A DNA stretch of 64,000 nt from Bacteroides fragilis (GCF_002849695.1 NZ_CP018937.1:1054001-1118000); one strand, 5' to 3'; counted from the first letter of the stretch, positions 53,513 to 62,632 are shown. Program-made: numbers and translations. The notes: generated by a model not told the origin, from the sequence alone.

Positions 53513-54157
53513 ATGAAAATAAGAGTAATGTTAGTGGCTTTAGCTCTCACAATGGGGGCAACTTTCAATATGATACAGGCTCAATGCAGTGATGATTGCC
53601 AATGTGGTAAAACTACCGGAAGTAAGGGAATCATTGTTGATAACCGTAAAGTTCCCGGTTTTTCTTCTATCCGTCTGGATGCAGTCGGAGATATCATTTT
53701 TACGCAGTCCGATCGTTGTTCTGTTCGGATAGAGGGCCCGCAGAGATATGTATCCGAAACTACAACGAAAGTGGAAAAAGAGACTTTGGTGATTGGATAT
53801 AAAGAGAATAACAGCAATTCCAAAAATGTTAAACTGTATATTGCCGCTCCTGATCTGAAGAGTGTAAAATTGCAGGGAGTAGGCAGCTTCAATTGCCGGA
53901 CCGCACTTCGGTTGGATCAATTGAAGATAACTCTTTCGGGAGTAGGCGGTGCTGAAATTAGTGATTTGGTTTGTGAAACTCTCAAAGTACGGTTGGATGG
54001 TGTAGGCAGTGTCAATATCCGGGTGGATTGTGATGAACTGACAGCTCGTGCCGACGGTGTAGGAAGCATGACCCTAAAAGGTAAAGCCCGTAAAGCTGAT
54101 ATTTCTAAAGGTGGAGTCGGAGGGGTTAATACACGCGGATTGAAAGTAGGAGAATAA
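53513..54157 (+). CDS. DUF2807 (head GIN domain) exported protein
   Basis: 214 residues with signal peptide (to IQAQ). The mature part starts with a short Cys-rich CSDDCQCG and then a right-handed beta-solenoid-like domain with repeated strands, e.g. GVGSFN, GVGGAEI, GVGSVNI, GVGSMTL, GVGGVNT at about 22-residue spacing. This is the DUF2807 fold seen in Bacteroidetes surface or periplasmic proteins. It lies between the ATPase and the permease pair, so it may be a cargo, a sensor or an accessory subunit of this exporter. No enzyme motif is visible. Confidence 0.85.
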   Translation: MKIRVMLVALALTMGATFNMIQAQCSDDCQCGKTTGSKGIIVDNRKVPGFSSIRLDAVGDIIFTQSDRCSVRIEGPQRYVSETTTKVEKETLVIGYKENNSNSKNVKLYIAAPDLKSVKLQGVGSFNCRTALRLDQLKITLSGVGGAEISDLVCETLKVRLDGVGSVNIRVDCDELTARADGVGSMTLKGKARKADISKGGVGGVNTRGLKVGE

Positions 54158-54167
54158 AGAGAACACA

Positions 54168-55466
54168 ATGATTAAACAATATTTCAAGCAGGCCCTGTCG
54201 CAACTTAAGCAACAACCATTGTTGACTACGATAAGTGTGCTGGGCACTGCACTGACCATTTGCCTGATTATGGTAGTGGTGATGCAACAGCAGATAAAGA
54301 CGGTTCCTTTTGCTCCTGAAAGTAACCGGAATCGCTTGTTACACGTCAAACAGATGAGTGTAGGCAACAAAACCTGGAGTGACGACGGATCAAGTAACGG
54401 CCCAATGGGAATAAAAACGGCGAAGGGATGTTTCGAAGGATTAAAAACTCCCGAAGAAGTCAGTATATATAGTATTCCCGGAACGATGCAGGTTTCTTTG
54501 TCGCGGGGAGTGCGTACAGGAGTTGATGCACTTGAGACAGACGGAGCTTTCTGGCGTATATTCGACTTTTCGTTTATCGACGGCAAACCCTATTCGGATG
54601 CTGAAGCTAAATCGGGTTTGCCCGTGGCTGTTATAACAGAAAGTGTGGCCCGCCTTCTTTTCGGTACTGCTACAAATGTGGCCGGGAAAGAGATTTTTGT
54701 GAACGATGCCCCTTACCGGTTAAGCGGAGTCGTGAAAGATGTCTCTTCAATGGCTTCGACGGCTTATGCACAAATATGGGTCCCATATCTTTCAACTAAT
54801 ATCACAGGAGGGGATAATGTATGGAGTGATGGTATCATGGGAGCGATGCGGGTTGTGATTCTGGCTCGTAGTTCTTCTGATTTTGATGCGATTCGGGCAG
54901 AGTGTGAACGACATCGTTTGGCATATAATGCCGGATTGGGAGATTATTTTGTTTTTTACCGGGGGCAGCCGGATGACCAGTTGACCATGTCACAGCATAA
55001 GTGGGCAAATGAGCAACCGGATATGGCGGGTTATTTTCGCCAACAAGTGATCATTTTCCTTATTTTGTTGTTGGTTCCTGCCATTAACCTGAGTTCGATG
55101 ACTCACAGCCGTCTGCGACAGCGTGTGGCGGAGATCGGCGTGCGCCGTTCGTTCGGTGCTACCCGCGGAGGGGTGATGGGACAGATTGTTGCTGAGAATT
55201 TGGTGTTGACTTTAATGGCGGGTGTTGTAGGATTATTGTTCTGTTTGCTGATTTCCTATGTGTGGGGCGGTACACTTTTTGCCGATTCACGGCTGATGTA
55301 TCTCAATACGGCTCCGGTCATTGAGTGGAAGATGCTTTTCAAACTCTCTACGTTTATTTATGCTCTGCTCTTTTGTCTGCTGCTAAACTTGCTCAGCAGC
55401 GGGTGGCCGGCTTGGCGGGCATCCCGGATGTCAATCATAAATGCTCTTAGCGGAAAACTCACTTAA
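54168..55466 (+). CDS. MacB/FtsX-type ABC permease, type A of pair 6
   Basis: 432 residues. Start MIKQYFKQALSQLKQQPLLT, TM1 TISVLGTALTICLIMVVVMQQ. The periplasmic domain has DGAFWRIFDFSFIDGKPYSDAEAKSGLPVAVITE. FtsX loop RLRQRVAEIGVRRSFGATRGG; end SRMSIINALSGKLT. 10 bp after the DUF2807 gene. Confidence 0.9.
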   Translation: MIKQYFKQALSQLKQQPLLTTISVLGTALTICLIMVVVMQQQIKTVPFAPESNRNRLLHVKQMSVGNKTWSDDGSSNGPMGIKTAKGCFEGLKTPEEVSIYSIPGTMQVSLSRGVRTGVDALETDGAFWRIFDFSFIDGKPYSDAEAKSGLPVAVITESVARLLFGTATNVAGKEIFVNDAPYRLSGVVKDVSSMASTAYAQIWVPYLSTNITGGDNVWSDGIMGAMRVVILARSSSDFDAIRAECERHRLAYNAGLGDYFVFYRGQPDDQLTMSQHKWANEQPDMAGYFRQQVIIFLILLLVPAINLSSMTHSRLRQRVAEIGVRRSFGATRGGVMGQIVAENLVLTLMAGVVGLLFCLLISYVWGGTLFADSRLMYLNTAPVIEWKMLFKLSTFIYALLFCLLLNLLSSGWPAWRASRMSIINALSGKLT

Positions 55467-55480
55467 ACACTACATGAACG

Positions 55481-56725
55481 ATGAATAAAAAATTATTAAA
55501 ACAAATAGTTAATGAACGGCGTTCGAATGCGTGGTTGTTCGTAGAGTTACTGTTAGTAAGTATTGTGCTTTGGTATGTGGTCGACTATATGTTTGTCACT
55601 CTTTATACTTATTTTGAGCCTCGTGGTTTTGATATAGAGAATACTTACAGGGTTGAATTTAATTATCTCACGGAAAAAAGCCCCGATTATATAGCCGGCC
55701 GTACGGAAGAGGAAAATAATGCCGATATACGTGAGTTATTAGATCGTTTGCGTCGTCGTCCCGGAGTAGAGGCAGTCAGTATGTCACAAAATTCTTTTCC
55801 TTACAATGGCAGTAACAGTGGTATGGAAGTACGTCTGGATACTATGGAAAGGAAGTATAATATCCGGCGGTGGGTGACCCCTGACTTTTTCCGTGTATTC
55901 CGTTATCGGGGAGCTAACGGAGAAACACCGGAACAATTGGGAGCTTTGCTGAAAGAGGGTACTTTTATGGCATCGCGTAATCTTTTTGAATCCCGTTATC
56001 ATATAGACTTAAAAGATTATATTGGCAAAGAATTTTGTTTGGATCAGGATACAGCCCGGGGTACAAAGTTGTCTGCCGCACTTGAAGTGATTCGTTACGA
56101 TGATTTTTCGGCCGCTTGCTATAGCCGGTCGGTAGTAATATTATTGCGGGAGGATCAATTAGCATATGGCAATGAAATCTGTCTGCGTACCAGTGATGGT
56201 GAACCTGCCGGATTCGCCGAACGGTTAATGAAAGACGCACCATCCCAATACAGAGTGGGGAATGTCTTTTTATCGAAAGTAAATTCATTCCAGAATATTC
56301 GTCGTACTTTCCAGTTAGACGATATGAATACTTTACGAAACTATTTGGTGGGGATGAGCTTTTTGCTGCTTAATATTTTCCTGGGATTGTTGGGCACTTT
56401 CTGGTTCCGGACGCAGCAGCGTAAAGGAGAGATGGCTTTAATGATGGCGGTAGGCGGCAGCAAGAAGAGTGTCTTTTTCCGTTTGCTCAGTGAAGGCTGG
56501 TTCATGCTGCTTCTGGTCACTCCGTTGGCACTGGGCATTGACTGTTATATTGCCAAAAGCGAACTGACACCTTCGTGGCAATTCTCCACGTTCACTGTCG
56601 GGCGTTTTGTATTGTGCGAATGTATTACTCTGCTGTTGATGGCATTGATGATATTGGCCGGCATTTGGTTCCCGGCCCGTCAGTCCATGAAAATCCAGCC
56701 GGCAGAAGCATTGCGTGAGGAATAA
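55481..56725 (+). CDS. MacB/FtsX-type ABC permease, type B of pair 6
   Basis: 414 residues. Start MNKKLLKQIVNERRSNAWLF, TM1 VELLLVSIVLWYVVDYMFVTL. The periplasmic domain has NSFPYNGSNSG. FtsX loop RTQQRKGEMALMMAVGGSKKS; end ARQSMKIQPAEALREE. Last gene of the third exporter operon; a separate promoter drives the next gene. Confidence 0.9.
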   Translation: MNKKLLKQIVNERRSNAWLFVELLLVSIVLWYVVDYMFVTLYTYFEPRGFDIENTYRVEFNYLTEKSPDYIAGRTEEENNADIRELLDRLRRRPGVEAVSMSQNSFPYNGSNSGMEVRLDTMERKYNIRRWVTPDFFRVFRYRGANGETPEQLGALLKEGTFMASRNLFESRYHIDLKDYIGKEFCLDQDTARGTKLSAALEVIRYDDFSAACYSRSVVILLREDQLAYGNEICLRTSDGEPAGFAERLMKDAPSQYRVGNVFLSKVNSFQNIRRTFQLDDMNTLRNYLVGMSFLLLNIFLGLLGTFWFRTQQRKGEMALMMAVGGSKKSVFFRLLSEGWFMLLLVTPLALGIDCYIAKSELTPSWQFSTFTVGRFVLCECITLLLMALMILAGIWFPARQSMKIQPAEALREE

Positions 56726-56758
56726 AAGCTTATTGCAATAAATCGTAATCTATCTGCG

Positions 56759-56786
56759 TTGTTTTCAAGATTATAACGTATATTTG
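56759..56786 (+). promoter_or_regulatory. Housekeeping promoter of the large sensor kinase gene
   Basis: TTG at 56759-56761 and TATATTTG at 56779-56786 with 17 bases between. No activator palindrome or sigma-54 element is present, so this gene is outside the sigma-54 set. Confidence 0.6.
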
Positions 56787-56821
56787 CGTCCATAATCCTG
56801 ATACAACGCAGTTTTTTTACT

Positions 56822-59434
56822 ATGAACAGACGATCGTATACTATATTTCTTATATCTATCTTTTTATTTCTCACAGAAATATCCACTGCTGCGGAACGCA
56901 TTTATAATGTTCTTTTCATTCAGTCGTATGCTTCCGAAACACCTTGGCATGGCGATTTGGCCAAGGGATTGAAAGAAGGATTCAGCGAATCCGGACTGAA
57001 AGTGAATGTGACAACAGAATTTCTGGATGCCAATTTCTGGACTTATCAGTCAGAGAAACTTATTATGCGGCGTTTCTGCGAACGAGCCCGCGAACGGGGA
57101 ACGGATTTGATTGTTACTGTCAGTGACGAGGCTTTCCATACTTTGTTGACTTGCGGGGATTCATTGCCTTTACAGTTGCCTGTTGTCTTTTTTAATATAA
57201 AATATCCGGAAGGCAGTCTGATCGATTCGTTACCCAATGTGTGTGGATATACGGCAAATCCGGATTTCGGGGAGCTGTTGAGGCAGGCGAACCGCCTTTT
57301 CCCGAGTCGGACGGAAGTAGTCTGTATCTCTGACAACAGCCTTCTGAGTTCTAAAGGAAGAGACGACTTTATGAACGAATGGAATGGCTTTGTGAAAGAG
57401 CATCCGGAATATACGGTAACTTTCTATAATTCGCAAACGGATACAACCAACAAAATCATAGCTTCCACATGTTATCCGCGCAATACGCACAGGACACTGA
57501 TTATTGCCCCTAAATGGTCGCCTTTTATGTCATTCATCGGACGTAATTCAAAAGCTCCTTTCTTTTCGTGTGAAAATCTTGCATTGACTAATGGCGCCTT
57601 CGGGGCTTATGATGCCGATTCATATACTTCTGCACGTGAGGTGGGGCGGACAGCTTCCGATGTGTTACGTGGGAAGACTCCTTCGGAAGTGGGGATTATT
57701 GAATCTCCCTTGAATTTTATGTATGATTTCAAGCAGCTGGTGTTTTTCAAGGTAAATCCCAAGCAGGTGCAGGCTATTGGAGGAACCATTATCAACGAAC
57801 CATACGGAGAGAAATATCGTTTGCTCTATATCTTACTGTATAGCTCGATATTAGCTTTACTGGTGTTTTTGATAGTGTGGCTGTATCGCATCAACCGCCG
57901 CGAATCCCGTCGGCGCATCCATGCCCAGACCCGTTTACTGATACAAAACCGGTTGGTTGCCCAACGTGATGAATTCGATAATGTATTCCATTCTATCCGT
58001 GACGGTGTGATCACGTACGATACCGATCTCCGTATTCATTTTACGAATCGTTCTTTACTGAAAATGCTGCATTTGCCTAAGGATGAAGCCGCGCGTCCTT
58101 ATGAAGGATTACCGGCAGGCAGTATCTTCAAGATTTACAATAATGGTAAAGAGATTCTCCGTTCCATGCTCGAGCGGGTGGTAACTGAAGAGGGCAGTGT
58201 GGTCATTCCCGAAAATTCGTTTATGCAGGAAGTCCACAGTGGCAGCTATTTTCCTGTTTCGGGTGAGATCGTTCCTATCCGGGCACATGGTAAAATCACC
58301 GGAATGGCCCTTTCGGCCCGTAATATATCGGATGAAGAGATGCAAAAACGTTTCTTTAGTATGGCGGTGGACGAAAGCTCCATCTATCCCTGGCAGTATA
58401 ATATCCGTACCGGTTTATTTACTTTTCCTGCGGGCTTTCTGGTACGCTTCGGGTTTGCAGAGAACAAGACCACCATTTCACGGAATGAGATGGACCGGAT
58501 GGTTCATCCGGACGATCAGGAGTTGGCGTTCGAACTCTTTAACCGTGCATTGGCAGGTCTGAGCCAGAGTACCCGTATGAGTTTCCGCCAGCTTAGCGGT
58601 GACGGCAGATACGAATGGTGGGAATATCGTACTTCGGTGCTTGCAGGACTTACGACAGACACACCTTACAGCATTCTGGGCGTATGTCAGAGTATACAGC
58701 GCTATAAGACTACCGAAGAGCAATTGACCGCAGCCCGCGATAAAGCACTTCAGGCAGATAAGCTTAAATCGGCATTCCTTGCTAATATGAGTCACGAAAT
58801 ACGTACACCGCTGAATGCCATCGTGGGCTTCTCCGATTTGTTGAGTGATACCAGTGGATTTACCGAAGAGGAGGTAAAGTTGTTTATTGAGACAATCAAT
58901 AAAAACTGTGGCCTGTTACTGGCACTTATTAATGATATTCTCGATTTGTCCCGTATAGAGTCCGGTACGATGGATTTCCAGTTTGCCGGGCACAATCTTC
59001 CGTTATTGATGAAGAATGTATACGATTCACAACAGTTGAACATGCCTTCCGGAGTTCGGTTGGTATTGAAGTTGCCGGAGAATAGTAAAAAATATCTGGT
59101 GACGGATAATGTCCGTTTGCAACAAGTGGTGAATAACCTGATAAACAATGCTGCCAAGTTTACAACACAAGGGTCGATCACATTCGGTTATACGGAGGAA
59201 GAGCCGGGATATACTTCTATTTTTGTAGAAGATACCGGAAAAGGTATTTCGGAAGATGGGTTGAGGCATATCTTCGAACGTTTCTATAAAGTCGACAGTT
59301 TTACCCAGGGAGCCGGGTTGGGACTGAGTATTTGTCAAACCATCATCGGACGTTTGAATGGAGTCATCACGGTTACTTCGAAGGAAGGAAAGGGAACCCG
59401 TTTCACAGTTCGTTTGCCGGATACTTGTGAATAA
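56822..59434 (+). CDS. Sensor histidine kinase with periplasmic ABC-substrate-binding-like domain and PAS domains
   Basis: 870 residues. Signal peptide about 1-24. Periplasmic domain about 25-335, resembling ABC_sub_bind-type proteins (VLFIQSYASETPWHGDLAKGLKEGF..., VVFFNIKYPEG, VVCISDNSLLSSKGRDDF). TM helix about 338-358. Two PAS-like domains about 380-500 and 515-640. HisKA with SHEIRTPLNAIVGFSDLL, phospho-His at 658, then HATPase (VVNNLINNAAKFT, VEDTGKGIS, GAGLGLSICQTI). No receiver domain, so it needs a partner regulator. It could bind an exported or imported small ligand. It lies between the exporter operons and tolC; whether it feeds the NtrC-type regulator is unknown. Confidence 0.9.
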   Translation: MNRRSYTIFLISIFLFLTEISTAAERIYNVLFIQSYASETPWHGDLAKGLKEGFSESGLKVNVTTEFLDANFWTYQSEKLIMRRFCERARERGTDLIVTVSDEAFHTLLTCGDSLPLQLPVVFFNIKYPEGSLIDSLPNVCGYTANPDFGELLRQANRLFPSRTEVVCISDNSLLSSKGRDDFMNEWNGFVKEHPEYTVTFYNSQTDTTNKIIASTCYPRNTHRTLIIAPKWSPFMSFIGRNSKAPFFSCENLALTNGAFGAYDADSYTSAREVGRTASDVLRGKTPSEVGIIESPLNFMYDFKQLVFFKVNPKQVQAIGGTIINEPYGEKYRLLYILLYSSILALLVFLIVWLYRINRRESRRRIHAQTRLLIQNRLVAQRDEFDNVFHSIRDGVITYDTDLRIHFTNRSLLKMLHLPKDEAARPYEGLPAGSIFKIYNNGKEILRSMLERVVTEEGSVVIPENSFMQEVHSGSYFPVSGEIVPIRAHGKITGMALSARNISDEEMQKRFFSMAVDESSIYPWQYNIRTGLFTFPAGFLVRFGFAENKTTISRNEMDRMVHPDDQELAFELFNRALAGLSQSTRMSFRQLSGDGRYEWWEYRTSVLAGLTTDTPYSILGVCQSIQRYKTTEEQLTAARDKALQADKLKSAFLANMSHEIRTPLNAIVGFSDLLSDTSGFTEEEVKLFIETINKNCGLLLALINDILDLSRIESGTMDFQFAGHNLPLLMKNVYDSQQLNMPSGVRLVLKLPENSKKYLVTDNVRLQQVVNNLINNAAKFTTQGSITFGYTEEEPGYTSIFVEDTGKGISEDGLRHIFERFYKVDSFTQGAGLGLSICQTIIGRLNGVITVTSKEGKGTRFTVRLPDTCE

Positions 59435-59446
59435 GTACACCGGGGG

Positions 59447-59481
59447 CGTCCGTCTGCGGACAAACTGTTCATTTTCGGACA
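59447..59481 (+). promoter_or_regulatory. Tandem activator sites upstream of tolC
   Basis: TGTTCATTTTCGGACA (59466-59481) differs from the other three sites at one base. CGTCCGTCTGCGGACA (59447-59462) keeps the CGGACA half and starts exactly 19 bp earlier. Here the distance to the -24 element is about 205 bp, not 60. Confidence 0.7.
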
Positions 59482-59670
59482 GAAGAAGGAGGATTGATTT
59501 TAGACGGTGAACGATAAACGGTGAAGGATGAACAAAAGGAGTGGTGGATGACGAACAGGTGAAGAGTGACCAAGAGGGAAGTGGAGTGAGGATTATCATA
59601 CACTGAACTCTTTCAAATGAATGTTTATGTTATATAGCGAGTTGGAGTGATCGCTGCAACACTCAATATT

Positions 59671-59685
59671 TGGCACAGGGTTTGC
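59671..59685 (+). promoter_or_regulatory. Sigma-54 promoter of tolC
   Basis: TGGCACAGGGTTTGC, a full match to the sigma-54 -24/-12 core (TGGCAC-N5-TTGC). The start codon follows 30 bp later. Confidence 0.85.
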
Positions 59686-59714
59686 TTTTCTGCCGGTAAA
59701 TAAACAAATTCTAT

Positions 59715-61187
59715 ATGAAACGATCTTTTCTACTCTCTGCTTTTGCCTTCTGTTCGTTGGCATTGAGTGCACAGGAAACACGGGAGATTACCTTGAATGA
59801 AGCCATTGCATTGGCGCGTACACAGTCTGTAGATGCAGCCGTTGCTCTCAATGAGTTGAAGACAGCTTATTGGGAATACCGTACGTTCCGTGCCGATTTG
59901 TTGCCGGAAGTAAATTTCAGCGGGACTTTGCCAAGCTATGGAAAACAATATAACAGTTATCAGAATGAAGACGGCTCTTACTCCTTTGTCCGCAGTAATA
60001 AGTTAGGGCTGAACGGTACGCTTTCCATTGATCAGAATATCTGGTTTACGGGTGGTAAGATAGCCCTGTCTTCTTCACTCGACTTTGTGAAACAGCTGGG
60101 GAGTGGTGGAAACCGGCAGTTTATGTCCGTGCCTATCGCTTTACAATTGACTCAACCTATCTTTGGAGTGAATGACCTGAAATGGAATCGCCGCATTGAG
60201 CCGGTTCGTTATGAAGAGGCAAAAGCAGCCTTTATCACTGCTACAGAGACTGTAACCATGAACGCGATCACTTACTTCTTTAATCTTCTGCTGGCTAAAG
60301 AAACTCTGGGAACCGCCCGCCAGAATCAGATAAATGCAGATCGCTTGTACGAGGTGGCCGGAGCGAAACGAAAGATGGGGCAAATTTCCGAAAATGAGCT
60401 TTTACAATTGAAACTGGCTGCATTGAAAGCCCGGGCTGCCGTTACCGATGCACAGAGCAATCTGAATGCAAATATGTTCCGGCTGCGCTCTTTCCTGGCA
60501 ATAGGAGATGATCAGGTATTGGAGCCGGTAATACCGGAATCAGCACCCGATCTTAAAATGGAATACAACAAAGTGCTGAATAAAGCATTGGAGCGCAATT
60601 CTTTCGCTCATAACATACGTCGCCGGCAGTTGGAAGCTGATTACGAAGTGGCTACCGCACGTGGCAATCTTCGTAGTATCGATCTTTTCGCAAACGTGGG
60701 ATATACCGGACTGAATAAGGATTTCTCTGCTTCTTATCAAAAATTACTCGATAACCAAGTGGTAGAGGTCGGTGTGAAGATTCCGATTCTTGATTGGGGA
60801 AAGCGTCGTGGAAAAGTGCGTGTAGCCAAGAGTAACCGGGAAGTTACCTTATCCAAAATACGTAAAGAACAAATTGACTTTGATCAGGACATCTTCCTGC
60901 TTGTAGAGAATTTTAATAATCAGGCACAGCAACTTTCTATTGCCAATGAAGCGGATAAGATTGCACAGCAGCGTTATAAAACCAGTATCGAGACTTTCCT
61001 GATAGGTAAAATCAATACACTCGACCTGAATGATGCCCAGAATTCGAAAGATGATGCCCGGCAGAAACATATCAATGAACTCTACTGGTACTGGTATTAT
61101 TTTTATCAGCTCCGCAGTCTGACGCTGTGGGACTTCCAGAATAATACACCACTGGAAGCCGATTTTGATGATGTTGTGAAGAATTAG
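59715..61187 (+). CDS. TolC family outer-membrane efflux channel
   Basis: 490 residues with a signal peptide (to LSAQ). Two TolC repeats: EITLNEAIALARTQSVDAAVALNELKTAYWEYRTFRADLLPEV at the start and a second helical region about 260-420 (ERNSFAHNIRRRQLEADYEVATARGNLRSIDL; QLSIANEADKIAQQRYKTSIETFLIGKINTLDLNDAQ). It is the outer-membrane exit duct for a tripartite exporter; the only adaptor in the window is HlyD at 34037. It has its own sigma-54 promoter, and the next gene's promoter overlaps its stop codon. Confidence 0.93.
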   Translation: MKRSFLLSAFAFCSLALSAQETREITLNEAIALARTQSVDAAVALNELKTAYWEYRTFRADLLPEVNFSGTLPSYGKQYNSYQNEDGSYSFVRSNKLGLNGTLSIDQNIWFTGGKIALSSSLDFVKQLGSGGNRQFMSVPIALQLTQPIFGVNDLKWNRRIEPVRYEEAKAAFITATETVTMNAITYFFNLLLAKETLGTARQNQINADRLYEVAGAKRKMGQISENELLQLKLAALKARAAVTDAQSNLNANMFRLRSFLAIGDDQVLEPVIPESAPDLKMEYNKVLNKALERNSFAHNIRRRQLEADYEVATARGNLRSIDLFANVGYTGLNKDFSASYQKLLDNQVVEVGVKIPILDWGKRRGKVRVAKSNREVTLSKIRKEQIDFDQDIFLLVENFNNQAQQLSIANEADKIAQQRYKTSIETFLIGKINTLDLNDAQNSKDDARQKHINELYWYWYYFYQLRSLTLWDFQNNTPLEADFDDVVKN

Positions 61188-61218
61188 TTTGGTTTTAACC
61201 CCAAAAAGAGTAGTTTTG
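61188..61218 (+). promoter_or_regulatory. Housekeeping promoter of the regulator/kinase genes
   Basis: TTTG at 61188-61191 and TAGTTTTG at 61211-61218 with 19 bases between, ideal Bacteroides spacing. It overlaps the tolC stop codon. Confidence 0.7.
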
Positions 61219-61239
61219 CAAATCAAAAAAATAACACTT

Positions 61240-62589
61240 ATGCTTTTAATTATAGATGATGATAGTGGAGTTCGTTCCTCGTTGAGTTTCATGCTGAAAC
61301 GTGCCGGTTACCAAGTGGTAACTGTACCCGGTCCGCGTGAGGCGATGGAAGTAGTCCGTTCGGAAGCTCCTTCTCTGATTTTGATGGATATGAATTTTAC
61401 ACTTTCCACTTCCGGAGAAGAGGGATTGACCCTTCTTAAGCAGGTCAAGATATTTCGTCCCGATGTTCCTGTAATTCTGATGACTGCATGGGGTAGTATC
61501 CAACTTGCCGTACAGGGAATGCAGGCCGGTGCATTCGATTTTATCACCAAGCCCTGGAATAATGCCGCATTGCTGCAACGCATAGAGACTGCTTTGGAGC
61601 TTACTGCAACTCCGAAGGATACGCTTCAGGAGCAAAGCGGTTCATTGAACCGGAGCCATATTATTGGCAAGAGCCGTGGATTGACAGAGGTGTTGAATAC
61701 GGTGGCTCGTATTGCACGAACCAATGCTTCGGTATTGATCACCGGTGAGAGCGGAACCGGTAAAGAACTGATAGCCGAGGCTATCCACATCAACAGTCAG
61801 CGTGCCCGTCAGCCTTTTGTGAAAGTCAATCTTGGAGGAATATCCCAGAGTCTGTTTGAAAGTGAGATGTTCGGTCATAAAAAAGGAGCCTTCACAGATG
61901 CCACTTCCGATCGTATGGGGCGTTTTGAGATGGCGAATAAAGGAACTATTTTTCTGGATGAAATCGGCGATCTCGATCCCTCATGCCAGGTGAAACTGTT
62001 GCGGGTATTGCAGGACCAGACTTTTGAAGTACTGGGTGACAGCCGTCCGCGTAAGACGGATATACGGGTTGTTTCGGCTACCAATGCCGACTTGGCCAAG
62101 ATGGTAAGCGAACACACTTTCCGTGAAGATCTGTTCTATCGCATTAACCTGATAACCATAAAACTTCCTGCGTTGAGAGAGCGCAGAGAGGATATACCGT
62201 TACTCGCCAGACACTTTGCCGATCGTCAGGCTGAGATCAACAACCTACCCCGTACGGAGTTTTCGTCGGATGCATTGAACTTCCTGAGTCGTTTGCCTTT
62301 TCCGGGCAATATCCGTGAGTTGAAAAATCTGGTGGAGCGTACGATTCTGGTCAGTGGCAAGGAAGTGTTGGATGCAACCGATTTCGAGAGTCAGTACCAG
62401 CGACATGATGAAAGTACGTCAACTGCCTCTTCGTTTGCGGGAATGACACTCGATGAAATCGAAAGACAGACAATTCTTCAGGCATTGGAGCGTTATAAAG
62501 GGAACCTGAGCCAGGTGGCTACAGCGTTAGGTATCAGCCGTGCGGCATTGTACCGTCGTTTGGAGAAATATGATATCAGTGATAAGTGA
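61240..62589 (+). CDS. NtrC-family sigma-54-dependent response regulator
   Basis: 449 residues. Receiver domain 1-118 with the phosphoacceptor Asp50 (LILMDMNFT) and DDD at 6-8. AAA+ domain about 139-365: Walker A GESGTGKE (169-176), sigma-54 contact loop GAFTDA (216-221; the usual form is GAFTGA), Walker B GTIFLDEIG (235-243), arginine-rich sensor PFPGNIRELKNLVERT. C-terminal Fis-type HTH about 410-445 (LSQVATALGISRAALYRRLEKY). Start at 61240 is chosen because the receiver domain begins there; the frame is open upstream. It is the obvious activator of the four sigma-54 promoters in the window, which share a common palindrome. Confidence 0.94.
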   Translation: MLLIIDDDSGVRSSLSFMLKRAGYQVVTVPGPREAMEVVRSEAPSLILMDMNFTLSTSGEEGLTLLKQVKIFRPDVPVILMTAWGSIQLAVQGMQAGAFDFITKPWNNAALLQRIETALELTATPKDTLQEQSGSLNRSHIIGKSRGLTEVLNTVARIARTNASVLITGESGTGKELIAEAIHINSQRARQPFVKVNLGGISQSLFESEMFGHKKGAFTDATSDRMGRFEMANKGTIFLDEIGDLDPSCQVKLLRVLQDQTFEVLGDSRPRKTDIRVVSATNADLAKMVSEHTFREDLFYRINLITIKLPALRERREDIPLLARHFADRQAEINNLPRTEFSSDALNFLSRLPFPGNIRELKNLVERTILVSGKEVLDATDFESQYQRHDESTSTASSFAGMTLDEIERQTILQALERYKGNLSQVATALGISRAALYRRLEKYDISDK

Positions 62590-62632
62590 CTCGTTGCTTA
62601 TCATTACTTTTTAATCGTTAATCATCAATCAC

